A stretch of DNA of 64,000 bases, from positions 1 through 64,000 of the forward strand of contig CAIWHK010000031.1 in the NCBI GenBank assembly GCA_903912525.1. The letters run 5' to 3'. A model generated the notes under the pieces. That model was not told the DNA's origin and made no database searches. It worked only from the letters and a program-made list of their open reading frames with translations. Made by a program: the position numbers and the translations under genes. The stretch comes from an uncultured bacterium. Its GTDB lineage: Bacteria > Krumholzibacteriota > Krumholzibacteriia > LZORAL124-64-63. How positions within the stretch are numbered: the first letter of the stretch is position 1; every line of letters starts with the position of its first letter. Below are positions 34,846-43,049 of this stretch, piece after piece.

Positions 34846-35370
34846 ATGAAGAGCATCCTGATCATCTCCGCCCTGACCTTCGCGCTGATCTTCGGCGGCG
34901 TTGTGCTGCTCAGCACCCAGATCAAGCAGGCCGCCCCTCCCGCCAACGGCCCCGAGCTGACCGCCACCGACTACGAGGGCGCCGAGCGCGTGTTCCGCGA
35001 CATGGCCGTCGAGCGCGACCGCATCCAGCAGGAGCGCGAGGAACTCAACGCCATGAAGCAGTCCACCGCCGCCCAGCAGGCCATCCTGACGCAGGAGCGC
35101 GAGCAGCTGCTGGCGGTCATCACCAAGCTGGAGGAGCGCCAGAAGGTGTACGCCGTCGAGCGTGACGCCTCGGCCGCCAAGCTGGCGAAGATGTACGAGG
35201 CGATGAAGCCGACCGCCGCGGCGCCCATCATCAGCGCCATGGATATCGAGATCATCCTCGACATCATGGGTCGCATGAAGGAACGCCCGGCGGCCAAGAT
35301 CCTCGCCTGCATGGATGCGTCCCTTGCCGCCCAGGTCAGCACGCGCATGAGCCTGAAGGGGGGCAGCTGA
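34846..35370 (+). CDS. MotE/FlbB-like membrane protein with MgtE-N-type domain
   Basis: 174 aa. One N-terminal membrane helix (ILIISALTFALIFGGVVLLST, residues 3-24), a periplasmic coiled coil (about 50-115, rich in RDRIQQEREEL heptads) and a C-terminal MgtE-N-like domain (SAMDIEIILDIMGRMKERPAAKILACMD). This is the architecture of MotE-like and FlbB-like proteins that help assemble or steer the stator and MotB. ATG 34846 is preferred, with GAGGGG upstream. It lies between fliJ and fliK, the usual position for this family outside enterics. The stop overlaps the fliK start (TGATG). Confidence 0.8.
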   Translation: MKSILIISALTFALIFGGVVLLSTQIKQAAPPANGPELTATDYEGAERVFRDMAVERDRIQQEREELNAMKQSTAAQQAILTQEREQLLAVITKLEERQKVYAVERDASAAKLAKMYEAMKPTAAAPIISAMDIEIILDIMGRMKERPAAKILACMDASLAAQVSTRMSLKGGS

Positions 35371-37100
35371 TGGATGCGGTCCTGACCAGCCTGGTGCCCG
35401 CCGCCACGGTCGCCCCGGTCCATGGGATCGGCTCGGCTGTCCGCAGCTGCGGCGTCGCCGAGTCCGAGGCTGCCGCGGGCTTCGCAGGCATCCTGGCTGC
35501 CGTGCCGGCCGCTCCGGCCGCACCCTGTGCGCCCGTCACGCCCGGCGGCGTGGCCACCGCCCCCGGCAAGCAATTCGCCGGTCCCGGTGTGGCGATCGGC
35601 GCGGCCGCGACCGACCAGGTTCCCATGGCCATGGCAGCGGTCGCGGCGCCCACCGAAAAGCCGGTCGACGCGAATCCCGCGGCCGCAGTCCCCACCGTGA
35701 CGGCGCCGAATCCGAATGGCGTTCCAGGCGCACCGGTCCAAGCCGCAACCGCCGAAGCCGTCGCTTCGGCCGTTCCCGTCGGCGCGACGCTCCCCGAAGC
35801 GGCGGAAACGATTCCGGAAGTCGCGCAGGCCGCGTCCGGCGACCCGGGTGCTGCGACGGTCGAAACCGCGACCATGGCCGTCGCCATGGCGACGCCGGCG
35901 CAGGCGGACATTGTGGCACTGGCCCAGGCGCAGACCGACGTCGCCACCCTGCCGGCGGCGACGCCGGCAGCGACGCCTGAACTGTCGCCCGGCACGGACC
36001 CGTCCCAGCCGGCAACCGTTTCGGCGGACGCGTCGCCGGCAGCGCCCGAAGCGATTGCCATGGCCAGGGTCCAGATCCTGGCGACGACGCCCGCGATCGG
36101 CTCGGCCGCACCGGTCCCGACCGCTGACACGCCCGTGGCTGCCGATCCCGAAGTCCCGGCGTCCGCCGCCGCGCCACTGAGTGTGGCCGCCGCGCTCGAC
36201 GCTGCGTCGCCTGTCGTCGCGATGGTCGCCGCGGACGCCGAAACCGGCACCGCCGTGGTGACGGACAAGCCCGCTGCCGCACACGACGCCGAGGACGACG
36301 CGCCCGACGCCGCGGCGATCCCGGCCGATACCGAGCCTGCGCTCCACGGCCCGACGGCCGCCGAACAGGCGATGTTGGGCTACGGCCTGCATACATACCT
36401 GAAGTCGGCCGGCCTGCCCGCCGCGCGCGCCGTCGCGGCCGAATCGGCGCAGCCGGCGACGACCGGCGACGCGTCGGCAACGGCCGGGCGTCCGGCCGCC
36501 TTTGCAGCCCTTGTGAACGACTTCCTGGCTGCCGATGCCGCCGCCACGACGGGCAACGGCCTGGGGGTGCGCTTGGCAGGCGACCTGTCCGATCCCGCGA
36601 CGGCCGCGCAGCTGCGCGCCCAGGGCAACGGCGCGTCCGCAGCCTCAATCCGCTCGCAGGTCGCCGAACAGATCTCGCGCGGCCTGTTGAACGGCAAGGG
36701 CGAGGAGAAGCTCACGATCCGCCTGAATCCCGAAGAGCTGGGCCAGGTGGATGTCGAACTGCGCGCGGTGAACGACCGCCTGACCGTCACGCTGCGCGCC
36801 GCCACACCGGAGGCCGAGCAGGCCCTGCGGTCCGGCGCCCGCGAGCTGACCGACAGCATCATCGAGCGGTCGGGCCGCTTCCAGCACGTCGAAGTGCGGG
36901 TCGAGTCGCGCGACGGCGGCACACTGCGCACCGAGCGGCCGGATGACCGCCACCAGGAACAGAAACAGGACGGCAAGCAGCAGGACGGGCGTCGCGCCGG
37001 GCGTGACGAGGCTCGCGGCCAGGCCGACGACGCCGATTCGGCGCGCGAGGCCTGGGTGCGCGCATTCACTGATCTCTCGCAACTTTCTCAGGAGGCCTGA
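35370..37100 (+). CDS. fliK: Hook-length control protein FliK
   Basis: 576 aa. The first ~380 residues are Ala/Pro/Val/Thr-rich low-complexity sequence, as expected for the secreted molecular-ruler part. The C-terminal hook domain (about residues 430-515) is well conserved: EEKLTIRLNPEELGQVDVEL, then DRLTVTLRAATPEAEQALRSGARELTDSI. A charged tail (KQDGKQQDGRRAGRDEARG) follows. FliK measures hook length and switches the export gate via FlhB. It starts inside the preceding stop codon, and flgD follows by 2 bases. Confidence 0.93.
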   Translation: MDAVLTSLVPAATVAPVHGIGSAVRSCGVAESEAAAGFAGILAAVPAAPAAPCAPVTPGGVATAPGKQFAGPGVAIGAAATDQVPMAMAAVAAPTEKPVDANPAAAVPTVTAPNPNGVPGAPVQAATAEAVASAVPVGATLPEAAETIPEVAQAASGDPGAATVETATMAVAMATPAQADIVALAQAQTDVATLPAATPAATPELSPGTDPSQPATVSADASPAAPEAIAMARVQILATTPAIGSAAPVPTADTPVAADPEVPASAAAPLSVAAALDAASPVVAMVAADAETGTAVVTDKPAAAHDAEDDAPDAAAIPADTEPALHGPTAAEQAMLGYGLHTYLKSAGLPAARAVAAESAQPATTGDASATAGRPAAFAALVNDFLAADAAATTGNGLGVRLAGDLSDPATAAQLRAQGNGASAASIRSQVAEQISRGLLNGKGEEKLTIRLNPEELGQVDVELRAVNDRLTVTLRAATPEAEQALRSGARELTDSIIERSGRFQHVEVRVESRDGGTLRTERPDDRHQEQKQDGKQQDGRRAGRDEARGQADDADSAREAWVRAFTDLSQLSQEA

Positions 37101-37102
37101 GC

Positions 37103-37753
37103 ATGGCCATCACCGGCATCACTGACGGGACTGGGGCCGTTCTCGGCCAGGCCAACCGCGACATCTCGCAGGTGAGCAAGCTCGACTTCATGGCACTGCT
37201 GGTCGCCCAGATCAAGAACCAGGATCCGACCAGTCCCATGGACAACGCGCAGTTCACGAGCCAGATCACGCAGTTCTCGATGCTCGACCAGCTGGAGTCG
37301 ATGTCGCAGAGCATGGAGGACAACGTGGCGATCGGCACCGCCATCAACAATACGGCAATGCTGGCGCTCGTCGGCCGCAATGTGACGGTCGAGGGTAACG
37401 ATATTCACGTGGCTGCCGGCAAGCCCAGCGAGACCGGTATCGCCGCCAATGCCGCGGGCACGGCAACGGTGAGCATCACCGACGCCACCGGCCACGTCGT
37501 TCGCACATTCAATGTGCCCGTCTCCAAGGGCCTCAATGCGGTCAAGTGGGACGGAAGGCTGGAAGACGGCACCGCGGCCGTCGACGGCGAGTACTCGATG
37601 TCCGCCGTCGTCAAGGACAGGTCCGGCGCCGACGTCACGTTCAAGAGCCTGATGACCGGGTCCGTAACGGGCCTCCGGTACAGCGACAACCAGGCCGTCG
37701 TGACGGTGAACGGCGAGGAATTCTTCGTTTCGGAAATCTACAAGGTCAGCTGA
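37103..37753 (+). CDS. flgD: Hook cap/scaffold protein FlgD
   Basis: 216 aa. FlgD caps the growing hook. The N-terminal part has the hallmark KLDFMALLVAQIKNQDPTSPMDNAQFTSQITQFSMLDQLE (about residues 28-67). The C-terminal part has FLgD_Ig/Tudor-like strands: VPVSKGLNAVKWDGRLEDGTAAVDGEYSMSA with the GDGVWDGRDxxGxxxPxGxY-like pattern. It is placed between fliK and flgE, as usual. Confidence 0.96.
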   Translation: MAITGITDGTGAVLGQANRDISQVSKLDFMALLVAQIKNQDPTSPMDNAQFTSQITQFSMLDQLESMSQSMEDNVAIGTAINNTAMLALVGRNVTVEGNDIHVAAGKPSETGIAANAAGTATVSITDATGHVVRTFNVPVSKGLNAVKWDGRLEDGTAAVDGEYSMSAVVKDRSGADVTFKSLMTGSVTGLRYSDNQAVVTVNGEEFFVSEIYKVS

Positions 37754-37798
37754 TGTGGCGCCCCGAACAGGGGCAGAACGGGAACCCGGGAGGAATCC

Positions 37799-39826
37799 AT
37801 GTTCAAGTCTCTCTACTCCGGTGTGTCGGGCCTCGGTGCGAACCTGACGAACCTCGACGTCATCGGCAATAACATCGCCAACAGCAACACCGTGGGGTTC
37901 AAGTCGGGCCGCGTCACGTTCAACGAGATGCTCACGCAGACCATCAAGTCCGCCAGTCGTCCGGTCAGCGGCGGCCTCGGTGGCACCAATGCCGCCCAGA
38001 TCGGCCTCGGCACCATGGTCGGCAGCATCGACACGAACTTCAACCAGGGCAACTTCCAGACGACCGGCAAGAAGACCGACATCGCCATCCAGGGCCCCGG
38101 CTTCTTCGTGTTGAGCGACGGCACCAGCCGTGTGTACACGCGCGCCGGCGTGTTCGGCCTCGACAGCGAGAACCAGCTGGTCAACCCGACCACCGGCCTG
38201 CGCGTCCAGGGCCTGATGGCGGACACCGCGGGGAACATTGTCAACGGCCCGCTGTCCGACATCTTCATCGACCCCGCGCTCGTGGTCCCGGCGCAGCCGT
38301 CGACCGCCGTGCAGTTGATGGGCAACCTCGACTCGAACAGCGACGCGAAGGGGACCGTGCGCGAGAGCACGTCGTTCCTGGTCGCTGCCGAGGGCGGTGA
38401 CCTGCTGACCAGCCTGACGCGGGGCGCCACCGGCACGTACGGGTTGAACACGGACGACGTCGTCAAGATCAACGGCAACGCGGGCGGCACCGCGTTCGGC
38501 GCCGCCTCGGTCACCGTGACCGACGGCATGACCTACCAGGAACTTGTCGCCGCCCTCAACGCCTCGCTGGCGGCCAACAGCCAGAGCGTGACCCTGTCGA
38601 TCGCCGCCGATGGCTCCCTGACGGCCAACAACGCCGGCGCCGACGTCACCGGGCTGTCGCTGTCGGTCGACAACTCGACGGTGTTCTCGTTCGCCGGCAC
38701 GATCGCCAACGGCGGCACCGCATCGTCCGCAGCCGCACTGGCCGCCGCCGACGAGACGGACCTGCTGAGCGACCTGCGCAACTTCTCGGGCGTGTCGCTC
38801 GGCCTGGCGCCGGGCGCCGGCACGATCGACCTGACCCTCGGCGGCGACGTGGGCGGCACGCCGACGGCCGACCGCTTGTTCACGATGGATGCTACGTCCA
38901 CCCTGGGCGACCTGCTGCAGGAGATCCAGTACACGCTCGGCGTGAATTCGAATCCGGTGGTGGTCAACGAGGACGGCCAGATCGTGGTCACCGGCGAGGT
39001 CGGGACCACCTCGGCCATCGGCGACATCTCGATCGAGCAGGTCGGCGCGGTCAACACCGCGCTGACCAATGCCTTCAAGTTCACCGAGACCCAGCAGGCC
39101 AGCGACAAGAAGACGTTCACGATGGCCACGACGACCTACGACTCGCTCGGTGGCGAGCACACGGTCAATTTCGAGTTCGAGAAGGTGCCCGGCCAGAACG
39201 AGTGGATCTGGAACGCGGCGATGGAGGGCGGCGAGTCCATCGTGGGCGGCGGATCGGGTCGGATGCGGTTCAACGAGTCGGGCGCGATCAGCAGCTTCTC
39301 GTTCTCGGACGGCAGCGCCGGCCTGGAGTTCCGCCCGCAGGGCACGAACGAAGAGGGTGCCGCGAACGTGATGCTCAACCTGGACTACGGCGACATCGGC
39401 GCCCTGAACGGCCTGACGCAGTTCGAGGGCACCGGCACGCTGAAGTCCGTCGCCGACGGCTACGGCACCGGCACGCTGGTCGACTTCAACATCGACCAGA
39501 GCGGCCTGATCACGGGCGTGTTCTCGAACGACACGTCGCAGGCGATCGCCCAGATCGCGCTGGCGACGTTCTCGAACCGGGACGGCCTGACGCGCGAAGC
39601 GAACAACACGTACCGTCGCAGCGGCAACTCGGGCGAGGCCATGGAAATCTTCGCCGGTGCCGGCAACGGCATTTCGCTGGTGACCGGCGCGCTTGAGACG
39701 AGCAACGTCGACTTGGCGCGCGAGTTCACCAACCTGGTCGTCGCCCAGCGCGCCTTCCAGGCCAACAGCCGGGTGGTCACCACGGCCGACCAGGTCATGC
39801 AGGAGCTTGTGAACCTGGTCCGGTAG
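37799..39826 (+). CDS. flgE: Hook protein FlgE (long form)
   Basis: Hook subunit of 675 aa, much longer than the ~400 aa of enteric FlgE, owing to extra outer domains between about residues 180 and 430. N-terminus MFKSLYSGVSGLGANLTNLDVIGNNIANSNTVGFKSGR, central NFQTTGKKTDIAIQGPGFFVLSDG, and C-terminal ETSNVDLAREFTNLVVAQRAFQANSRVVTTADQVMQELVNL are diagnostic. Within the insertion, Flagellin_IN-like pieces (SVTVTDGMTYQELVAALNASL) resemble those in flgL and fliD of this cluster. A GGGAGGAATCC ribosome-binding site precedes the start. Confidence 0.96.
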   Translation: MFKSLYSGVSGLGANLTNLDVIGNNIANSNTVGFKSGRVTFNEMLTQTIKSASRPVSGGLGGTNAAQIGLGTMVGSIDTNFNQGNFQTTGKKTDIAIQGPGFFVLSDGTSRVYTRAGVFGLDSENQLVNPTTGLRVQGLMADTAGNIVNGPLSDIFIDPALVVPAQPSTAVQLMGNLDSNSDAKGTVRESTSFLVAAEGGDLLTSLTRGATGTYGLNTDDVVKINGNAGGTAFGAASVTVTDGMTYQELVAALNASLAANSQSVTLSIAADGSLTANNAGADVTGLSLSVDNSTVFSFAGTIANGGTASSAAALAAADETDLLSDLRNFSGVSLGLAPGAGTIDLTLGGDVGGTPTADRLFTMDATSTLGDLLQEIQYTLGVNSNPVVVNEDGQIVVTGEVGTTSAIGDISIEQVGAVNTALTNAFKFTETQQASDKKTFTMATTTYDSLGGEHTVNFEFEKVPGQNEWIWNAAMEGGESIVGGGSGRMRFNESGAISSFSFSDGSAGLEFRPQGTNEEGAANVMLNLDYGDIGALNGLTQFEGTGTLKSVADGYGTGTLVDFNIDQSGLITGVFSNDTSQAIAQIALATFSNRDGLTREANNTYRRSGNSGEAMEIFAGAGNGISLVTGALETSNVDLAREFTNLVVAQRAFQANSRVVTTADQVMQELVNLVR

Positions 39827-39847
39827 ATCGCCGTTAGGAACAAGGCG

Positions 39848-39879
39848 CCGCCGCGGGTCCCGCTCGGGACCCGCGGCGG
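39848..39879 (+). terminator. Strong hairpin between flgE and flbD
   Basis: Perfect 14-bp stem CCGCCGCGGGTCCC/GGGACCCGCGGCGG with a 4-base loop, 22 bases past the flgE stop. No U-run follows, so it may give partial termination or protect the 3' end of hook mRNA, lowering expression of flbD and later genes. Confidence 0.6.
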
Positions 39880-39903
39880 GCGCGGTCCCGGGAGCACACG
39901 CCC

Positions 39904-40119
39904 ATGATCCGACTGACCAGGCTCGACGGCCAGGAACTGGTGGTCAACGCCGAGCTGATCGAATACATCCACGCCGGCCCTGACACCCTGATCGCGCTCA
40001 CCACGGACCGGAAGATCATGGTTCGGGAGAGCCCCGAGGAAGTGATCCGCCTGACTCTTGAATTCAAGGCCCGCGCCGCGCGGTCCCTGATGGTCCCGAT
40101 GCTGGTGGAGCCCGCCTGA
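39904..40119 (+). CDS. flbD: FlbD (FlbEr) family small flagellar protein
   Basis: 71 aa. The sequence MIRLTRLDGQELVVNAELIEYIHAGPDTLIALTTDRKIMVRESPEEVI is typical of the short FlbD family found after flgE in many bacteria (not the Caulobacter regulator of the same name). Its function is not firmly known. motA and motB, which often follow this gene, are absent here; a 224-base non-coding stretch comes next. Confidence 0.9.
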   Translation: MIRLTRLDGQELVVNAELIEYIHAGPDTLIALTTDRKIMVRESPEEVIRLTLEFKARAARSLMVPMLVEPA

Positions 40120-40133
40120 CGAGGCCCAGCGGC

Positions 40134-40149
40134 TGGCACGATACTTTCA
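40134..40149 (+). promoter_or_regulatory. Imperfect sigma54-like site before fliL
   Basis: TGGCACGATACTTTCA matches the consensus at every fixed position except that the invariant -12 GC is TC. GGCACG also pairs with CGTGCC at 40151-40156 to form a 6-bp hairpin, so the match may come from that palindrome. It lies about 195 bases before fliL in a gap that otherwise has no gene. Confidence 0.3.
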
Positions 40150-40343
40150 ACGTGCCGGGATGACCCCGGCTGCCGCGCGCGGCGGCCCGGCCCGGCGGCG
40201 CCTAAATGGCGCACCCGGGCGTGTCCGGTGGGACCGGTGGTCCGGCAGGTGCCTGAAATCCCGGCGGGGCGGCCAATTACCGGCCTGCCCGGCGGAGGGC
40301 GGCAAGCGGCGGGATGACCGCCGAGCAAGGCAAGGAGCCGAAG

Positions 40344-40982
40344 ATGGCCGACAAGAAGACCGATGCTGACCAGGAAAAGGCGGCCCCCAAGGCCAAGGCG
40401 AAGCTGAACCTGTTCGAGAACAAGGCGATTGTCCTGGGCGTGATCGTCGTGGCGCAGGCAGTGGTCGCGATCGGCCTGACCCAGTTCGTGATCGTGCCGC
40501 GCCTGAAAGGCGGCGGCGAGGCGGCCGCGGCGGCCGCCGAGCACGGGGCGGGCATCCCGGCCGCCGAGGGCGAGGGCAAGCACGCCGGCGGCGAAGCGAA
40601 GCCCGAAAAGAAGGCCGAAAAGAAGGAAAAGAAGGAAAAGAAGCACGAGAAGAAGGGCGAAGGCGGCGAGGAGGGTGGCGGCACCCTGGTCGACCTCCAG
40701 GAGATCGTCGTCACCCTGGCCGGCGACTCGGCCCGCCCGCGCTACCTGCGCCTGGGCGTCAACATCGAGACGGCCGACGAGGAAATCAAGATGGAGCTGG
40801 ACGAGAAGCGTCCGCAGCTCCGCGACGCGGTCATCATGGCCCTCTCGGACAAGACCGCGGCGATGCTCAGCACGCCCGAGGGCAAGAAACGGCTGCGCGA
40901 GGAGATCTTCAGCCGCGCCAGCGAACTCAGCCCCGAGGGCGGGGTCCTGAACGTGTTCTTCACGGACCTCGTGGTCCAGTAG
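40344..40982 (+). CDS. fliL: Basal-body/stator-associated protein FliL
   Basis: 212 aa. ATG 40344 is chosen for its AAGGAG site 6 bases upstream. The layout is N-terminal cytosolic Lys/Ala-rich part, one membrane helix (about residues 27-50, IVLGVIVVAQAVVAIGL), an unusually long Lys/Glu-rich linker (KPEKKAEKKEKKEKK), and the FliL domain (LVDLQEIVVTLAGD, RYLRLGVNIE, ELDEKRPQLRDAVIMALS, VLNVFFTDLVVQ). FliL supports stator function. It precedes fliM by 19 bases. Confidence 0.93.
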   Translation: MADKKTDADQEKAAPKAKAKLNLFENKAIVLGVIVVAQAVVAIGLTQFVIVPRLKGGGEAAAAAAEHGAGIPAAEGEGKHAGGEAKPEKKAEKKEKKEKKHEKKGEGGEEGGGTLVDLQEIVVTLAGDSARPRYLRLGVNIETADEEIKMELDEKRPQLRDAVIMALSDKTAAMLSTPEGKKRLREEIFSRASELSPEGGVLNVFFTDLVVQ

Positions 40983-41001
40983 CAGCCCGCGGAGTACCAA
41001 G

Positions 41002-42030
41002 ATGGCGCGCAACGGCATCGGCAACGACGACTCCCAGGGCCTCGAGGCGGCGATGGACGCCGCCCAGGACCTGGCCGGTATGGTCGAGGGCGCCGGCGGG
41101 ATGGACCTGGAGGAGGTCCTTCGCGCCGGTCCCGACGACAATGCCGACTCGACGTTGCGCCGTTACGACTTCTACCGTCCGCACAACATCTCGCGCACGT
41201 TCGAGCACAACCTGCAGGCGGTGGCCGACGGCTTCGCGAAGACCGGCTCCATCGACTTCACCAGCCTGCTGCGCATGAGCGTGCAGATCGACTACAAGGG
41301 CCTGCGCCAGTGCACGTTCGGCGAATACGTGCAGGACCTGCCCAACCCGACCTGCGTGTCCCTGGTCACGCTCCCGCCGCTGAAGGGCTATGCGCTGTGC
41401 CACGTGGACCTGGGCCTGGGCTTCGTCTTCATGAAGAAGCTGATGGGGGGCATCCCGGACGCCGAGGATTCGGTGCGTGAGTTCACCGAGATCGAGCGCG
41501 GCATCGTGGCCGGGATGATCGAGCGCTTCCTCGACATTTTCCGCCGCTCGGCCAACAAGCTGGTCAAGCTTGAGCCGGCCTTCTCCTCCCTGGAGAACAA
41601 CGCCAACTACCTGAGCGGCATCAACGACGGCGAGTCGCTGATCATCATGAAGTTCCAGATCCGGATGGACACGGTCGAGGGTCCGGTCCACCTGGCGATC
41701 CCGCAGTCCGCGTTCGGTCCGGTGCGGGACATCTTCGATCCGCGCGACGCGATCGAGATGCGCACCGCCCCCGAATTGCGCGATGACCGCCGGAAGATCC
41801 TGGACATGGTGCGCGCCACCAGCAGCGAACTGGTGGTCGTGCTGGGGGAAATCGAGACGAACCTTGAGGAAGTCATGAAACTGGCTCCCGGTGACGTCCT
41901 TCACCTGCCGCAGGCCGTGAACGGCCCGCTGAAGGTGCGGATCGAGGGCCAGAACGCGTGGCTGGGCGAGGCGGGACGCCTCGGCCAGAAGCGCGCGGTG
42001 AAACTGATCCAGCAGCTGACCAAGGAGTAG
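41002..42030 (+). CDS. fliM: Motor switch protein FliM with atypical N-terminus
   Basis: C-ring protein (342 aa). The core from about residue 50 is normal: YDFYRPHNISRTFEHNLQAVADGF, LPNPTCVSLVTLPPLKG, FTEIERGIVAGMIERFLDIF, and a C-terminal SpoA-like domain (GDVLHLPQAVNGPLKVRIEGQNAWLGEAG). The N-terminal ~45 residues do not contain the LSQxEIDALL motif with which FliM binds CheY-P; only a loose MDLEEVLRAG occurs at about 34-43. Chemotactic switching may therefore work differently. fliN follows by 6 bases. Confidence 0.95.
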   Translation: MARNGIGNDDSQGLEAAMDAAQDLAGMVEGAGGMDLEEVLRAGPDDNADSTLRRYDFYRPHNISRTFEHNLQAVADGFAKTGSIDFTSLLRMSVQIDYKGLRQCTFGEYVQDLPNPTCVSLVTLPPLKGYALCHVDLGLGFVFMKKLMGGIPDAEDSVREFTEIERGIVAGMIERFLDIFRRSANKLVKLEPAFSSLENNANYLSGINDGESLIIMKFQIRMDTVEGPVHLAIPQSAFGPVRDIFDPRDAIEMRTAPELRDDRRKILDMVRATSSELVVVLGEIETNLEEVMKLAPGDVLHLPQAVNGPLKVRIEGQNAWLGEAGRLGQKRAVKLIQQLTKE

Positions 42031-42036
42031 CGCGGC

Positions 42037-42402
42037 ATGAGCAACGACGACAATGCCCGGCGTGGCGGCAACAGCGCCGTGGGCCTGGCCGACGACGAGA
42101 CCGGGGCCCTGATCGCCGATCTGGGCGAGGACCTGGTGGGCGCCGGCAACCTGGACCTGCTGCTCGACGTGAACCTGCAGATCTCGGTGGAACTGGGGCG
42201 GACGCGCCTGAAGTTCCGCGATGTGCTGAACCTGTCGTCAGGTTCGGTCGTCGAATTGGGCCGCCAGACCAGCGAACCGGTGGACATCATGGTCAACGGC
42301 GCCCTGTTGGCCAGCGGCGAGGTTGTGGTCGTCGACGACCATTTCGCCGTCCGCATCACCAAGCTCCTGAACCGGGTCGAACGACTCAAGAGGGCCCTGT
42401 GA
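42037..42402 (+). CDS. fliN: Motor switch protein FliN
   Basis: 121 aa. The C-terminal SpoA domain is clear: LDLLLDVNLQISVELGRTRLKFRDVLNLSSGSVVELGR, VDIMVNGALLASGEVVVVDDHFAVRITKLL. The N-terminal ~45 residues are Asp/Gly-rich and variable. FliN forms the bottom of the C ring and binds FliH. Its stop overlaps the fliO start (TGATG). Confidence 0.97.
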   Translation: MSNDDNARRGGNSAVGLADDETGALIADLGEDLVGAGNLDLLLDVNLQISVELGRTRLKFRDVLNLSSGSVVELGRQTSEPVDIMVNGALLASGEVVVVDDHFAVRITKLLNRVERLKRAL

Positions 42403-42836
42403 TGGCCCCGGCGTTTCTCGCGACGCTGGATCCGTCGGCGCTCGACCCGTCGGCGCTTGGCTCGGGCGGGCTCGGCGCCGGCAGCTGGTGGCGCACCATC
42501 GGCGGCCTGGCCGTCGTGTTCGGGCTGCTGTTCCTGAGCCTGAAGCTGCTGAGCCGCTACGGCCGTCGCGGGGCCGCCGCGCAGGCCCGCATGGTCGCCG
42601 TCTGGCACCTGGGGCCGCGCCGGGAAATCCAGATCCTGCGCCTGGGCGAGGAAGTCTCGTACGTCTACAAGCACGAGAATGCGATGGTCCTGCTCCGGCA
42701 GGAGGAGTGGGAGGCCTACCGGCAGCAGTACGGCGAGACGGTGGCGGCCGGCCCGGCCGGCAGCCTGACGCTGCCGCCGGCGCTGACCCGCTGGTTCAAG
42801 GCCACGGCGCTGCGCCCGGCCGCATCCCGCGACTGA
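42402..42836 (+). CDS. fliO: Export-gate assembly protein FliO
   Basis: 144 aa. A periplasmic N-terminus, one membrane helix (about residues 29-47, TIGGLAVVFGLLFLSLKLL) and a cytosolic domain with RMVAVWHLGPRREIQILRLGEEV, the FliO/FliZ pattern. It lies between fliN and fliP. A 213-base gap with a sigma54 promoter then separates it from fliP, so fliM-N-O and fliP-Q-R are not simply one operon. Confidence 0.9.
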   Translation: MAPAFLATLDPSALDPSALGSGGLGAGSWWRTIGGLAVVFGLLFLSLKLLSRYGRRGAAAQARMVAVWHLGPRREIQILRLGEEVSYVYKHENAMVLLRQEEWEAYRQQYGETVAAGPAGSLTLPPALTRWFKATALRPAASRD

Positions 42837-42935
42837 CCAGATTATTGTCGGTTGGCTGACGGCGCCCCGGCGCCGGCGCCGGCCAGGCCGCCCCAGCCCC
42901 AGGGCACGATTCCGCAAGTTTAGCAAAAACAATCA

Positions 42936-42950
42936 GTTACATACGTTACA
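42936..42950 (+). promoter_or_regulatory. Direct repeat GTTACA upstream of the fliP sigma54 promoter
   Basis: Two GTTACA copies (42936-42941, 42945-42950), 9 bases apart, in an AT-rich island at about -65 and -56 from the predicted start. This is within the range for activator (enhancer) binding. A third GTTACA lies at 24394-24399 before the other sigma54 promoter. Confidence 0.35.
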
Positions 42951-42974
42951 AGCGATTCGGCCGTGTCCACCCCG

Positions 42975-42990
42975 TGGCACGGCCGTTGCG
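42975..42990 (+). promoter_or_regulatory. Sigma54 promoter of the fliPQR-flhBA operon
   Basis: TGGCACGGCCGTTGCG matches TGGCACG-N4-TTGC at every fixed position, with 10 bases between GG and GC. Predicted start near 43001, about 50 bases before fliP. Confidence 0.9.
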
Positions 42991-43049
42991 TTACCCGCCC
43001 GGCAGTCGCCGCCAGTGGGGGCGGGATCTAGCTCGAAACGGGGAACCGC

